DNA of 64,000 nt, from NCBI GenBank assembly GCA_009841115.1, contig VXML01000071.1, positions 28,474-92,473 on the forward strand, written 5' to 3'. The translations under genes were made by a program, and so were the position numbers. Of the stretch, positions 31,230 to 41,233 are shown piece by piece (positions within the stretch are counted from its first letter, which is position 1; each line of letters begins with the position of its first letter). This DNA is from Gemmatimonadota bacterium (GTDB lineage: Bacteria > Latescibacterota > UBA2968 > UBA8231). The notes under the pieces were generated by a model. That model saw nothing but the letters and a program-made list of their open reading frames with translations, had not been told where the DNA came from and made no database searches.

Positions 31230-32789
31230 CTAGTGTATTTTTGACGCCTCGGCCCGATCCTTCACCATTAGCGTCGGCTGCTGCCAGCGAGCATCGTCGC
31301 GCGCGGGATGGTTGCAGTTGTAGTGGACACCGCGGCTTTCCAAGCGCTGCCGCGCCGAGCGGGCAATGAGCTGAGCCACGGTTGCCAAGCTGCGTAGCTG
31401 GACTAGCTCGGCGTCGAGCCGATGCCCGCTGTACAAAGCTTCAACTTCCCGCACCAGCCGCTCCGTCTCCGCACAAGCCCGCTGCAAGCCGCAGTCGCTT
31501 CGCACGATCCCCACCTCGTCCCACATCAAGCGCCGCAGCAACTCCCGCCGCTCCTCCAACGCATCGGTCGCAACGGCATCACCCGCCTGCTCCATCTCGA
31601 ACCGCCCCACAGCCACGGGCGCGACTGTCCTAGCGTGCGCGACAGCGCGCCGCGCAAAAACCAACCCTTCTAACAGCGAATTACTCGCCAGCCGATTGGC
31701 CCCCTGAAACCCGCTCATCGCCACCTCGCCAGCCGCGTATAGACCCGCGATATCCGTCTGGCCGTACGCATCCGTCCACACCCCACCGCAGCTATAATGG
31801 GCCGCGGGCACCACCGGTATCGGCGTCTCGGTCATGTCCACGCCCATCCCCAGACAATGCTGATAGATGTTAGGAAAGCGGCGTCGAGTCTGATCCGCAT
31901 CTTGGCCCGTAACGTCCAAATAGACGCACTCGGCACCACTTTGCTGCATCTGCGCGACAATGGCCCGCGACACCACATCGCGCGTCTGCAACGGGTCAGT
32001 AAACGCCGCGCCGCGCTCGTCGATCAGCACGGCGCCAAACCCGCGCAAAGCCTCGGTGATCAGGAACGAAGGCCGCCCCGGATCGTAGAGCATGGTCGGG
32101 TGGAACTGCATAAACTCCATGTTGCTCACCCTCGCTCCAGCCCGCCAAGCCATAGCGACTCCATCGCCAGAGGCTACGCGCGGATTGGTGGTATGCAAAA
32201 AGACCTGCCCGCAGCCGCCCGTGGCCAGCAGCGTAACCGGTGCCACCGCGGCGATGGGATCGGCTTGCTGCGAATCCAATACCCAAGCCCCGTGGCAACG
32301 CCGTTGATCATCTACGATCAGGTCCACAGCCAAATGGTGATCGTACAAGGTCACCTGCGGCAGCGCTTGCACGGCCGCAACCAAGGCGCGCGTCACCTCG
32401 CGGCCAGTCATATCGTCCGCATGTACCACCCGCGCATGGGCGTGCCCACCTTCGCGCCCCAACGCCAACACCCCAGGACGCACTTCATTGAATTGCGCGC
32501 CAATCGCCAGCAATTCGGCCACCACCCCCGGCCCTTCGGCTACCACCCCCTCGACGACCACGCGGTCGCACAGACCCGCGCCCGCCGCAATCGTGTCCTG
32601 CGCGTGGCTAGCTACCGAATCAGCCGCATCCATGACCGCAGCAATACCACCTTGCGCGTATTGCGTGTTGGACTCGCGCCGCTCGTGCTTGGTCACTACG
32701 GCTACGGATCCGTGCTGAGCAGCCTTGAGGGCAAAGAACAAACCGGCAATACCACTGCCTAAAACGAGATAATCCGCCTCGATTTTCAT
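31230..32789 (-). CDS. nadB: L-aspartate oxidase
   Basis: First step of NAD synthesis: aspartate to iminoaspartate. 519 residues. The FAD-binding motif Gly-Ser-Gly-Ile-Ala-Gly-Leu is at the N-terminus, then Asn-Thr-Gln-Tyr-Ala-Gln-Gly-Gly-Ile-Ala-Ala-Val, a hallmark of L-aspartate oxidase over fumarate reductase. Further on are His-Tyr-Ser-Cys-Gly-Gly-Val-Trp-Thr and Gly-Leu-Tyr-Ala-Ala-Gly-Glu-Val, and the helical C-terminal domain. Its ATG overlaps the stop of the M6 protease gene (ATGA), so it may depend on that gene's translation. No nadA or nadC lies nearby. Confidence 0.93.
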   Translation of the reverse strand: MKIEADYLVLGSGIAGLFFALKAAQHGSVAVVTKHERRESNTQYAQGGIAAVMDAADSVASHAQDTIAAGAGLCDRVVVEGVVAEGPGVVAELLAIGAQFNEVRPGVLALGREGGHAHARVVHADDMTGREVTRALVAAVQALPQVTLYDHHLAVDLIVDDQRRCHGAWVLDSQQADPIAAVAPVTLLATGGCGQVFLHTTNPRVASGDGVAMAWRAGARVSNMEFMQFHPTMLYDPGRPSFLITEALRGFGAVLIDERGAAFTDPLQTRDVVSRAIVAQMQQSGAECVYLDVTGQDADQTRRRFPNIYQHCLGMGVDMTETPIPVVPAAHYSCGGVWTDAYGQTDIAGLYAAGEVAMSGFQGANRLASNSLLEGLVFARRAVAHARTVAPVAVGRFEMEQAGDAVATDALEERRELLRRLMWDEVGIVRSDCGLQRACAETERLVREVEALYSGHRLDAELVQLRSLATVAQLIARSARQRLESRGVHYNCNHPARDDARWQQPTLMVKDRAEASKIH

Positions 32790-35452
32790 TTTATAAAAAT
32801 CATCTTATTAGCGCGGGAGATCGGCCCGATGCGCAATATATAATAATACATACCGCTGGCCACGCGCTCGCCTTGCTCGTCGCGGCCATCCCAAGAAGCA
32901 CTGTACAACCCCGGAGCCGCCAGATCTTCCACCAAGTGCCGCACCAAACCGCCGGTCAAGGTGCGGACTTCTAACTCGACCATGGTCTGACCGGCGACAA
33001 TGGGGTCGTTGATCCCGATCTGATAGTCAATCTGCGTACCCTCGTTGAACGGGTTGGGGTAATTCTGCCCTAAAGCAAAATCCAACGGCGTGCGCGGATC
33101 GAAGTTGAGGAAGGGCTGCCAGTTGACATCGCCGCTGATCCGAGCCGCGATCCAACTCTCGTCCTCGTTCCCCCACCAATTGTTAATCGCCTGCAATGGT
33201 TGATCAGTTTGATTATGGAGCAGTTGCTCGCCCTCTTGGACGCCGTTCAAGACCAGCCGCGCCGGCACCACGCTCCCCTCCATCCGCATAGCCAACGCAT
33301 TGCGGAAGAATTGATTGCGCACAATGCGCGGGCGCGCGCTTCTGGTCCAAAGGCCGACTTCGTGATTGTGCAGCGAGTTGCCCTCGATCTCGACTTCTCG
33401 CGTCTCCACGCAGTAAATCCCAATCCCACCGGTAAACGAATTGCCCGCCACCTTGCCGCTGGTCCCTCGCCCCAAGACCAAGTTGGCCTCCTCGGGCGCA
33501 GCCGAGCCGTTGGTGTTGAAACGAGTATCGAGCAACGACAAAAACCCACCTTCGCGCCAGAGGCCAGCGCGGCCATTGCCGTGTAGTTCAGCTCGGTTTA
33601 TCCGCGTCAAGCCTGGGCCAGCGATCCAAATGCCCACTCCACCTGCTTCCTCGACGTGCACGCGATCTAAGAGAATCTCCTCTTCGACCTTTTCTAAGCG
33701 AATGCCGTCCGCACTGGAGTGGCGGATGGTCACATCTTCCAAGGTAGTGGCGTGGTCGATTTCCTCGGCCAATAGGCCATAGTGAGCATGGTCGATGAGG
33801 ACGCTGCGCAAATAGGCCGTGGCCGTTTGGTGCAGCACGATGCCGTGCCAATCTCCGGGCTGCGGGTCGGCTGCAGCCGAGCGGAAGGCGGTTTGCCCCT
33901 GCCCTGAAACGCCGATGAAGAGATCGCCGTACACTATCAGCTCCGCGCGCGCCGTATCCGCACCCGCAGTTAGTGCGTCCGGCCCCACCTGCACCTGCGC
34001 ACCAGCGCGGACATCGAGGTGCCCTCCGGGCAAAACGGTCACGTCGCCGACAATCTCAATGCGGTCGCGCCAAATTTCCATGTCGGTAATCGGACCAGCG
34101 CGACGGCGGTCTTGCAGCTTGAGATCGGCCACCATCTGGTCTCCCGCGCGGCGGATGTTAGTCACGCTAATCCCCGTCGTCGATGCCGGATTGGACGCGG
34201 CCCAAAAATCGGTAAATTGCTCGCCGTCAAACACGTCGGTGGCGTCTCCGAGGTTGCCACCAAAATCCGTGCGATAGCGCACGTCGTGCGCCCAAAAGTC
34301 GAGATTGTCGCGGCCGTTAAACGGGGACGACTTGCGGCCCAAGGGGAAGCCCGCATCGCCAAAAAGCCCATCGGCGCATACTAAATCCACCTGTTTGGTG
34401 GCTTCCATATTATTGCCGTTGCGCGTGGGATTTATGCGCCAGATCAGCAAGCCCTCGCCGGGTAGATTGCGCTCGTAGTAGCTCTGCTGGCGGCTGCGGA
34501 ACTCCACGAGAAAAAAGTGCTCAGCAGGCGCAGATGCGGGCAGCAAATACACATCACCGCCCGCGTTGACATCGGCAAAGGCCACATCGTCTTGGTCCTC
34601 GCTCAGTACGTTGAGTTGTTGGTTGTTTACCCCCAACCAACCGAGTTGCCCCAAGCTCCACGCGCAAAAGGGATTGGGTCCATCTACCTCGTCCCAGCCG
34701 CGATTGCCGTGCCCCATCAAACCCCAATAGCCAATGCCGCCCGAGTCGTCTTCCGGCTCAGACCCATAATCGCGGTCATACAGGTCGGGCAGGCCCAGAA
34801 AGTGTCCAAACTCGTGGGCCATACTGCCTACGGCCTCGACAAAAGACCGCCCGCGCTGCACGGCACCGCTTTTTGAGCGAATCAGGATAAAACCGCCGCG
34901 GAGGGCGCGGTCTTGACTCACAAAATCGTTGCCCAACCCAAGCCGAGCAACGCCCGTGGCCTCTTCGACGATAAAGCCCGTTGGGGCCGAGGCCGAGACG
35001 ATAAAAATATAATCCACGTACCCATCGTCGTCGCCAGAGTTAGGCACCCCGTCGGGGCCGTCGTTGTCGTAGCGGCTAAAGTCCACGTCGGCATCAACGG
35101 CCTCGATGATCTCGCGGGCAAAGCGACCATACCCGCCCTCTTCGCTCGTGTACACGTCGGCATTGCTGCGGGATGCGTACCAGCGGGGCAGTACCTCCCC
35201 AGTGAGTTCGAACTGCCCGCGCGACATCTCGCGGTAGAAGTGGGTCAGGCTGCCCGGCTGCTCAGCGAAAATCTCCGCCGCAAAAGACGGGACCTCGCGG
35301 CCCAAGCCACCCTCATCGGCAAAATGCGCGAAGATGGTCAAGGCGTGGATGTGCCCGGTTTGGGGAGCGACGCCTTGCAGAGGAGCCGCGCCGACCTCCA
35401 CGGCCGCGACCCAAGCGGCGACGAGGGCTGTTTTGGCAGCAGGTTTAAGCAT
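32786..35452 (-). CDS. Secreted M6-type metalloprotease with beta-helix region and FlgD/T9SS-like C-terminal domain
   Basis: 888 residues from ATG 35452 with a signal peptide. The M6 (immune inhibitor A-like) catalytic domain covers about 30-440 with His-Glu-Phe-Gly-His at 213-217 in the context Leu-Gly-Leu-Pro-Asp-Leu-Tyr-Asp, and a probable Ca-binding Asn-Asp-Gly-Pro-Asp-Gly-Val-Pro loop near 130. Right-handed beta-helix-like repeats follow (about 470-770), then a FlgD-like sorting domain starting Tyr-Pro-Asn-Pro-Phe-Asn and ending in a basic tail. Such C-termini are export or surface-attachment signals in FCB-type bacteria. Close paralogue of 44803-48114. Likely degrades extracellular protein. 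Confidence 0.85.
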   Translation of the reverse strand: MLKPAAKTALVAAWVAAVEVGAAPLQGVAPQTGHIHALTIFAHFADEGGLGREVPSFAAEIFAEQPGSLTHFYREMSRGQFELTGEVLPRWYASRSNADVYTSEEGGYGRFAREIIEAVDADVDFSRYDNDGPDGVPNSGDDDGYVDYIFIVSASAPTGFIVEEATGVARLGLGNDFVSQDRALRGGFILIRSKSGAVQRGRSFVEAVGSMAHEFGHFLGLPDLYDRDYGSEPEDDSGGIGYWGLMGHGNRGWDEVDGPNPFCAWSLGQLGWLGVNNQQLNVLSEDQDDVAFADVNAGGDVYLLPASAPAEHFFLVEFRSRQQSYYERNLPGEGLLIWRINPTRNGNNMEATKQVDLVCADGLFGDAGFPLGRKSSPFNGRDNLDFWAHDVRYRTDFGGNLGDATDVFDGEQFTDFWAASNPASTTGISVTNIRRAGDQMVADLKLQDRRRAGPITDMEIWRDRIEIVGDVTVLPGGHLDVRAGAQVQVGPDALTAGADTARAELIVYGDLFIGVSGQGQTAFRSAAADPQPGDWHGIVLHQTATAYLRSVLIDHAHYGLLAEEIDHATTLEDVTIRHSSADGIRLEKVEEEILLDRVHVEEAGGVGIWIAGPGLTRINRAELHGNGRAGLWREGGFLSLLDTRFNTNGSAAPEEANLVLGRGTSGKVAGNSFTGGIGIYCVETREVEIEGNSLHNHEVGLWTRSARPRIVRNQFFRNALAMRMEGSVVPARLVLNGVQEGEQLLHNQTDQPLQAINNWWGNEDESWIAARISGDVNWQPFLNFDPRTPLDFALGQNYPNPFNEGTQIDYQIGINDPIVAGQTMVELEVRTLTGGLVRHLVEDLAAPGLYSASWDGRDEQGERVASGMYYYILRIGPISRANKMIFIK

Positions 35453-35629
35453 CAAGCCCAGGTGGGAGTTAGCGTTTCAGCTTGGACCCGGCGCATTTGA
35501 TGCCCGCTGTGGGAAGATTGTCCAAGAGAAGCGGGCCGTTCATGGCCACAAAAGTTGTGCCAAGTGTTTGGTGAATTCGGGTGGCGGGTGCTTTTGGTGC
35601 GGTAGGCATGTTTCAAATTATCTGCGCTG

Positions 35630-37183
35630 CTAACGTTTGTCAATATGACCTCGGGTCCAGTCGATTTGGACTCCGCCGTAGTGTCTCAACCGCTGGTCGC
35701 GCTGGATGCGATAGCGGCTACTCAGCCGCCAGCCGCGATAGGCGATCTCCACCAGCGCGTACCCACGCCAACCCGTGCCGTAGAGCGGGCGGATGCTCAC
35801 GGCCCCGGGCAGATCCACCTCGTACTCGTAAATCCGCGTCCAATACGAGTCCGTGCGGAAGCGACTCGCGTGCAAGGTCAGCCAGCGCGTCTTAAACCGC
35901 ATGCTGCCCAACAGGCCCCACTCGGCGCGGGCGGCGCGATGCCAGCGCACCAATTCGCCGCGCCAGCGCCAATTCCCTTGGTCCAAGTCCAAACGCCACT
36001 TGTGGCTGCGCTCTTGGGCCAACTGCTCGTCCACCCAGTGCGGCCGCAGGCGTCTCTGCCACTGCCCGCGCATCGTCCAGTGACGACCCAACCGCCGCCG
36101 CAACTCGCCTCCCCAAGTAGCATAGGTAGCTGGCACCGGTATGAAGTAGGAGCGAGCGGGCCGACGGTACACATCCACGTAGCCGCGCCAGCCCTGCCCG
36201 CTGACTTCGGCGACGCCACCCTGTTCATTCTGCATGGCCGAAGTCCCCGGAGCCGCACCAAAAAAGCTGTGGAATCCCGGCGCATAATAGCGGCCCAACG
36301 TCCGCATCCGCAGACCCCCATGCCGCGTTCGCAGTTCCCCGACCATCCCCCAGTGACCTATCCCATCGCCGGCCACCGCCAACGCCGCACGTCCCCGCTC
36401 CCACTCCACGCGCACATCCACAGCCCCCATGCGCTGCCCGTCGCCGACAAAGCCCCAAGGCGTCCGCCCATTCCGCCGCAAGTCGATGTGGTGAGAAAAG
36501 TCCAAGGCCAGCAGGGTCGTGCCCCACTGCCAATGCTCGCCGCGCCAGTGCAGCCGACCGCCGCCAGCCCGGATGCCCAGCAGATCGCGGCCAGCTATCT
36601 CGGTCGCGGTCACGTGATAGCCGCTCTCGGGTAGCGACCGCACCTGCCCCTGTTCGTCCAAACGCCCATCCCGATGCGCCCAACCCCCGAGCACCATCCC
36701 ACTCCACGCCCGACCTTCGTAACGCCACACCGCGCCGCGCAGGGCATGATTCTCCCCGTTAGAGCGATAGCCCAAGCGCCGACTGTCTCCCGCCGACATC
36801 CTCGGCGCAATAGTCCCGCGCCGGTTGCGCCCAAACACCAAACCCGCGCCCGTGCCGGGCCGCAGGTCGCCGACGACCCATTCGGACCGCCGCCTCTGCA
36901 CTGCGTAGTAAAACGTCCTAAAATCGCTCCACCCGGACTCGCCTGGATCGCGCTCAGCCAAGCCAAAAAACGCCTGCCCACTGACTGGCGCGACCTCCAC
37001 CCGCTGATACAACTGCCACCGCGCCCGAGCCGCTTCAGCCCCGCGCACCCGCCACCGCACAGCCGCCGCATCTAGCCCTCCCAAGTCGTCCAACCGCTGC
37101 TCCAAGTAGCCCGCGTCCTCTTCACCCAAATCCCCCTCGGCCCACACCGAGCCGACCAATACCAACACCAACAGTCGCCACAT
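35630..37183 (-). CDS. Putative outer-membrane beta-barrel protein
   Basis: 517 residues with a strong AGGAGGAAGG site and a short signal peptide (ending Val-Trp-Ala-Glu). From about residue 55 on, the sequence alternates hydrophobic and Arg/Trp/Gly-rich positions in ~10-residue stretches without helices, and closes with a strand before the stop, as in transmembrane barrels. A short N-terminal helical segment may be a vestigial helix-hairpin-helix region like that in some Bacteroidetes barrel proteins. The high Arg and Trp content is unusual. No specific family is recognised; an outer-membrane channel or assembly protein is inferred. It lies 177 bp upstream of the M6 protease gene. Confidence 0.55.
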   Translation of the reverse strand: MWRLLVLVLVGSVWAEGDLGEEDAGYLEQRLDDLGGLDAAAVRWRVRGAEAARARWQLYQRVEVAPVSGQAFFGLAERDPGESGWSDFRTFYYAVQRRRSEWVVGDLRPGTGAGLVFGRNRRGTIAPRMSAGDSRRLGYRSNGENHALRGAVWRYEGRAWSGMVLGGWAHRDGRLDEQGQVRSLPESGYHVTATEIAGRDLLGIRAGGGRLHWRGEHWQWGTTLLALDFSHHIDLRRNGRTPWGFVGDGQRMGAVDVRVEWERGRAALAVAGDGIGHWGMVGELRTRHGGLRMRTLGRYYAPGFHSFFGAAPGTSAMQNEQGGVAEVSGQGWRGYVDVYRRPARSYFIPVPATYATWGGELRRRLGRHWTMRGQWQRRLRPHWVDEQLAQERSHKWRLDLDQGNWRWRGELVRWHRAARAEWGLLGSMRFKTRWLTLHASRFRTDSYWTRIYEYEVDLPGAVSIRPLYGTGWRGYALVEIAYRGWRLSSRYRIQRDQRLRHYGGVQIDWTRGHIDKR

Positions 37184-37357
37184 AGTCCTTCCTCCTTTTT
37201 CTGGACTCTTGCAACGACTGTGCCATGAGGTGGGTCAGTGGTGAGGGCAGTGGCTAGTGTATCCTTTGATTCCCTATTCTGTTTCCTTTAGGTTACAGTC
37301 CCAAGCGGGCAGTCGCCGAGGCGGATTGGGCGTTTCCGTCCCCCAACGAGATCATAC

Positions 37358-38030
37358 ATGAGAGTCTTCAAATACACTATTTCGCTCGCCAGTGTCCTGT
37401 TCATCGCCTGCGGCGACGACAATCCCGTTGAAGGCAGTAGAGACAATACCATTGGGGAGAGCCGTGGGCAGGGACAACTCGCCGCCGCGCAAGAGTACGA
37501 CGGCGGGAATAATGCCATTGGAAATGCAGCAAGCCATTGGCGGGGAATCGAGATCCGTCCCGAGAGTAGATGTTCCCCTTATGATCGCAGCGACTATCGC
37601 TACCCGCAGTCCGTCGAGCTTGTCATTATCAAAGAGCTCGGCGGTATCTACAGCCCGTACACAGGACGCTGTTTTTCTGGCCGGTGGGAAACGGATATCG
37701 AGCACATCGTCGCGCTTTCCGAGGCGCACGACAGTGGGTTATGCGAGCCGGTCCCCAATATCATGCAGCTACGTCGAACTTTTGCTGCCGATCCGCTCAA
37801 TCTGACGCTTGCCAGCCCTGAATTAAACCGCGGCCGCAAGCGCCACTACGACAGCCGAATGGATGCCGCCTACGAATAGATGCTGGTTTGCCCAGCGCAT
37901 CGTCGAAGTGCGCAGGAAATATGGCCTTACCATTGACCGCCGGGAGGCGGAAGCACTGGAGCGCACACTTTCGGCCTGTTCTTCTGTCGAGATGGAGTTT
38001 ATTGATTGTGGATTGGCGACGTCGGAATAA
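37358..38030 (+). pseudogene. DUF1524/HNH-type nuclease lipoprotein with a one-base frameshift
   Basis: The first frame (to TAG 37879, 173 residues) encodes a lipoprotein signal (Leu-Phe-Ile-Ala-Cys) and an HNH-like core: Asp-Ile-Glu-His-Ile-Val-Ala-Leu-Ser-Glu-Ala, then Asp-Pro-Leu-Asn-Leu-Thr-Leu-Ala, and Asn-Arg-Gly-Arg-Lys, as in DUF1524/GmrSD-type secreted nucleases. Dropping one T at 37877 restores Glu-Arg-Cys-Trp-Phe-Ala-Gln-Arg-Ile-Val and a frame that runs on to TAA 38028, which fits the family's usual end. The gene is therefore either recently broken or misread at one base. If intact it would be an envelope-attached nuclease. Confidence 0.7.
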
Positions 38031-38078
38031 CGACAGCACGCTGAAATACTTCTAGTGCAACTCTATAAGGAGCTAAAT

Positions 38079-38906
38079 ATGAAACTCACCACCTGTAACG
38101 AATACTTCACCGACTGGCCCATCGAAGAAGTCTTCGACTACGCCGGCGACCTCGGATACGAAGCCGTCGAAATCGCCCCCTTTACCCTCGCCGACAGCGT
38201 CGAAGACATCCCCGCGTCGCGCCGCGCCCAAATCCGCGCTGCCGCCGAACGCGCCGGCGTGGAAATCGCCGGCCTACACTGGCTATTGGCCAGCCCCGAC
38301 GGGCTATACATCACCCACCCCGACCCAGCCATCTACCAGCGCACCTGTGCGTACTTCAAGGAGCTAGTCCAATTCTGCGGCGACCTCGGCGGCCGAGTGA
38401 TGATCATCGGCTCGCCTATGCAGCGCAACGTGCAGGAAGGGTGGGATTACCAAGAGTGCTGGAATCGCATGCGCGGAGCGTTTGAAGACAGCTTGGAGTT
38501 AGCCGAGCAGCACGGCGTCTATCTCTGCATCGAGTCCCTGAGCAAGGAGCAGACGAACATCATCACCACCTGTGCCCAAGCGCGCAAAATGATCGCCGAG
38601 ATCAATCACCCGCACTTCCAAACCATGGTCGATGTGTGCTCCGGCTCGACCGAGGAAATTCCCGTCCCCCAGCTTCTGCGCGACTCCGGCGAGCACCTCT
38701 ATCACGTCCACGTCAACGACGCCAACAAGCGCGGCCCCGGCTTTGGCAACACCGACTTCGCCAGCGTCATGCGGACGCTCAAGGAGCTGGACTATCAGCG
38801 CTACGTCTCAGTAGAAGTATTCGATTTTAGCCCGGATCCGCGCACCATCGCCGCCGGTAGTCTGCACTACCTCAAGGGCCTTGCCGACGCCCTAGACCTC
38901 CCTTGA
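38079..38906 (+). CDS. Sugar phosphate isomerase/epimerase (xylose isomerase-like TIM barrel)
   Basis: 275 residues from ATG 38079 (AAGGAG upstream; an earlier GTG is rejected). It opens with Lys-Leu-Thr-Thr-Cys-Asn-Glu and has the AP_endonuc_2 pattern: Gly-Tyr-Glu-Ala-Val-Glu-Ile-Ala, Leu-Cys-Ile-Glu-Ser-Leu (metal Glu), Thr-Met-Val-Asp-Val-Cys (Asp), His-Val-His-Val-Asn-Asp (His) and Tyr-Val-Ser-Val-Glu-Val-Phe (Glu). The metal site for isomerase or epimerase chemistry is intact. It is followed at 51 bp by a VOC protein and then by an S9 peptidase, a likely operon. Confidence 0.85.
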   Translation: MKLTTCNEYFTDWPIEEVFDYAGDLGYEAVEIAPFTLADSVEDIPASRRAQIRAAAERAGVEIAGLHWLLASPDGLYITHPDPAIYQRTCAYFKELVQFCGDLGGRVMIIGSPMQRNVQEGWDYQECWNRMRGAFEDSLELAEQHGVYLCIESLSKEQTNIITTCAQARKMIAEINHPHFQTMVDVCSGSTEEIPVPQLLRDSGEHLYHVHVNDANKRGPGFGNTDFASVMRTLKELDYQRYVSVEVFDFSPDPRTIAAGSLHYLKGLADALDLP

Positions 38907-38957
38907 CAGTAGCGCCCTTTTTGCGAACTTTCGGGCGCTTAAAAGAAAGGATTTCTC

Positions 38958-39326
38958 ATGCCCAACTACACTCTCAATCACGTCCACCACGAGGCTGTCG
39001 ACGTCCACGCCGCGGTTGACTGGTACAAAAAGCTCTTCGGCGCTACCAGCGATCCGCCCTTTGAGCGCGGCGGTGCGACTTGGGTGCCGGTCCACATCGG
39101 CGCAGTGCAAATCACCGTCACGGACCGCGAGTTTGCCCCCATGGAATTGGGGCGCTACCAAGGCTACGACCACATCGCCCTCGTCTCCGACGACTTCGAT
39201 CAAACCCTCGCCGACATCGCCGAACTCGGCGTCGAGATCTGGATGGGGCCGGTCGCGCTCGACGACGGCAGCCGCATCGTCTTCATCAACGGCCCAGACA
39301 ACGTCAAAATCGAGTTGATGGAGTAG
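38958..39326 (+). CDS. VOC (glyoxalase/dioxygenase fold) family protein
   Basis: 122 residues, two beta-alpha-beta-beta-beta modules. Likely metal ligands are an N-terminal His (Asn-His-Val-His-His-Glu), His in Tyr-Asp-His-Ile-Ala-Leu at mid-protein and Glu in the last strand (Val-Lys-Ile-Glu-Leu). Members isomerise or open substrates at a divalent metal, or bind drugs; the substrate is not evident. AAAGGA precedes the ATG. It sits between the epimerase-like and peptidase genes with 7 bp to the latter. Confidence 0.8.
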   Translation: MPNYTLNHVHHEAVDVHAAVDWYKKLFGATSDPPFERGGATWVPVHIGAVQITVTDREFAPMELGRYQGYDHIALVSDDFDQTLADIAELGVEIWMGPVALDDGSRIVFINGPDNVKIELME

Positions 39327-39333
39327 CACTAGG

Positions 39334-41211
39334 ATGGAAGTTCGCCCCTTCGGCCTGTGGCCCAGCCCCCTCTCACCCGACGAGTTGGCTAGCTCCACAC
39401 GCCTCCGCGATGTGGCGTGGGATGCCGACGGCCGCACTCTCGTCTGGCTGGAGGGACGTGGGCCAAAGGGCGTGCTCGTCTGCCAACAGCCGGGAGCCGC
39501 TCCACGCGATCTCAACACCGCGCTCTCGGTGCGCGCCCAAGTCGGCTACGGCGGTGGCGACTTTGCTGTATCCCGCTGCCACGCGTACTTCGCCGAGCAC
39601 GGCGGCCGCCTCTATCGCCAGCCGCTGGCCGGCGGCCCAGCCCAGCCGATTACGCCTCAGTTTGGCCACGCCGCGTCTCCTGTGCCCGTGCCAACGGGGC
39701 GTCATCTCGCATACGTCCACACGTACGAGGACCGCGACACATTAGCCATCGTCGATGTCGCTGGATGCTCTTGGCCGCAAATCCTCGCGGAAGGGGCCGA
39801 CTTCTACATGCAGCCAGCCTGGCATCCCAGAGGCGACCGCCTGGCCTGGATCGAGTGGGATCATCCGCAGATGCCTTGGGACGGCACCCGCCTAGTGCTA
39901 GGCCAGCTTGCGCGCAGCCGCCACGGGCTGCCCAGCCTACGCACAACCGAGGTACTCGCCGGCAACGCAGACACCGCCATTGCCCAGCCTTGCTTTTCAC
40001 CCGACGGACGCTATCTGGTTTATGCCTCGGACGAGCGTGGCTACAGCAACCTCTGGTGCCGCGATCTCGCCAACGGGGACACGCGTTGCCTGTACGAGGA
40101 CGCCAACGACGTCGCCACGCCCGCTTGGGCGCAGGGCATGCGGGCGTTCTCGTGGGCCGCGGATAGTCGCACTTTGTATTTCGTGCGCAGCGAAAACTCC
40201 CAGCGCTTAGCATACGCGTTCGACTTCGCCAGTGGAGCAGTCGCCAAGGTCGAGGCACTGGCCGCCTACACCCACATCGAACAGATCGCGGCGGCTCCGC
40301 GCGGCAAGGGCTTGGCCTGCATTGCCGCGGCCAGCGCGATCCCCGCCCGCATCGTCGCTGGTACTGCCACCCAAGTAACAGTCCGCGCCCGCTCTGCCAG
40401 CGAGTCGCTTGCCCCAGCCGATCTGTCCACGCCCGAGCCAGTTTCTTGGGCCAGCGAGGACGTCGCGCAAGTCCACGGGCTGTACTATCCTCCGGCCAAC
40501 CGCCACTTTACCGGCCGCGGCCGGCCCCCGCTGATCGTGACCGTCCACGGCGGGCCCACCGGTCAGATAGAGACCAGCTTTGAAGGCAGCCACCAATACT
40601 TTGCCACGCGCGGCTGGGCCGTCCTCGACGTGGATTACCGCGGCAGCACCGGCCACGGGCGCGCCTACATGACCGCCCTGCGCTCCCAGTGGGGCCTCCT
40701 CGACGTAGCAGACGCCATCGGTGGTGCTCAGCACCTTGTCGACAATGGCCTCGCCGACCCAGAGCGCCTCGTCATCATGGGTGGTAGCGCCGGTGGCTAC
40801 ACAGTTTTGCGGGCGCTCACCACGCGGCCCGGCTTTTTCCGCGCCGGCATCTGCCTCTACGGCGTGGCCAACCTTTTCACCCTCGCCGCCGACACCCACA
40901 AATTTGAATCCCGCTACCTCGACTCCATGATCGGCCCTCTGCCGGCAGCGGCTGAGGTCTATCGCGACCGCTCGCCGGTTTACGCCGCCGATCAGCTACG
41001 CGACCCAATCGCCATCTTTCAGGGAACCGACGACCAAGTCGTGCCTCCGGCCCAAGCCGAGGAGATCGTCGCCTCGCTACGCCGCCGCAACATACCACAC
41101 GTCTATCACCTGTACGAAGGCGAGGGCCACGGCTGGCGCAAACCCGAGACCGTGCGGGCCTTCTACCAAGCCTGCGAGGCTTTCCTCCGCCAACACGTCC
41201 TCTTTGCCTAA
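39334..41211 (+). CDS. S9 family serine peptidase (prolyl oligopeptidase / acylaminoacyl peptidase type)
   Basis: 625 residues without a signal peptide, so cytoplasmic. The N-terminal ~370 residues form a WD40-like (DPP-IV/TolB-type) propeller with repeats such as Pro-Cys-Phe-Ser-Pro-Asp-Gly-Arg-Tyr-Leu-Val-Tyr. The alpha/beta hydrolase part has Val-His-Gly-Gly-Pro (oxyanion), nucleophile Ser485 in Gly-Gly-Ser-Ala-Gly-Gly, Asp in Gly-Thr-Asp-Asp-Gln-Val-Val and His in Glu-Gly-His-Gly-Trp. It releases N-terminal or acylated residues from short peptides. Its end overlaps the spacer before gatB. Confidence 0.9.
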   Translation: MEVRPFGLWPSPLSPDELASSTRLRDVAWDADGRTLVWLEGRGPKGVLVCQQPGAAPRDLNTALSVRAQVGYGGGDFAVSRCHAYFAEHGGRLYRQPLAGGPAQPITPQFGHAASPVPVPTGRHLAYVHTYEDRDTLAIVDVAGCSWPQILAEGADFYMQPAWHPRGDRLAWIEWDHPQMPWDGTRLVLGQLARSRHGLPSLRTTEVLAGNADTAIAQPCFSPDGRYLVYASDERGYSNLWCRDLANGDTRCLYEDANDVATPAWAQGMRAFSWAADSRTLYFVRSENSQRLAYAFDFASGAVAKVEALAAYTHIEQIAAAPRGKGLACIAAASAIPARIVAGTATQVTVRARSASESLAPADLSTPEPVSWASEDVAQVHGLYYPPANRHFTGRGRPPLIVTVHGGPTGQIETSFEGSHQYFATRGWAVLDVDYRGSTGHGRAYMTALRSQWGLLDVADAIGGAQHLVDNGLADPERLVIMGGSAGGYTVLRALTTRPGFFRAGICLYGVANLFTLAADTHKFESRYLDSMIGPLPAAAEVYRDRSPVYAADQLRDPIAIFQGTDDQVVPPAQAEEIVASLRRRNIPHVYHLYEGEGHGWRKPETVRAFYQACEAFLRQHVLFA

Positions 41212-41233
41212 AGCTCGCCCAAAGGAGCATCCC

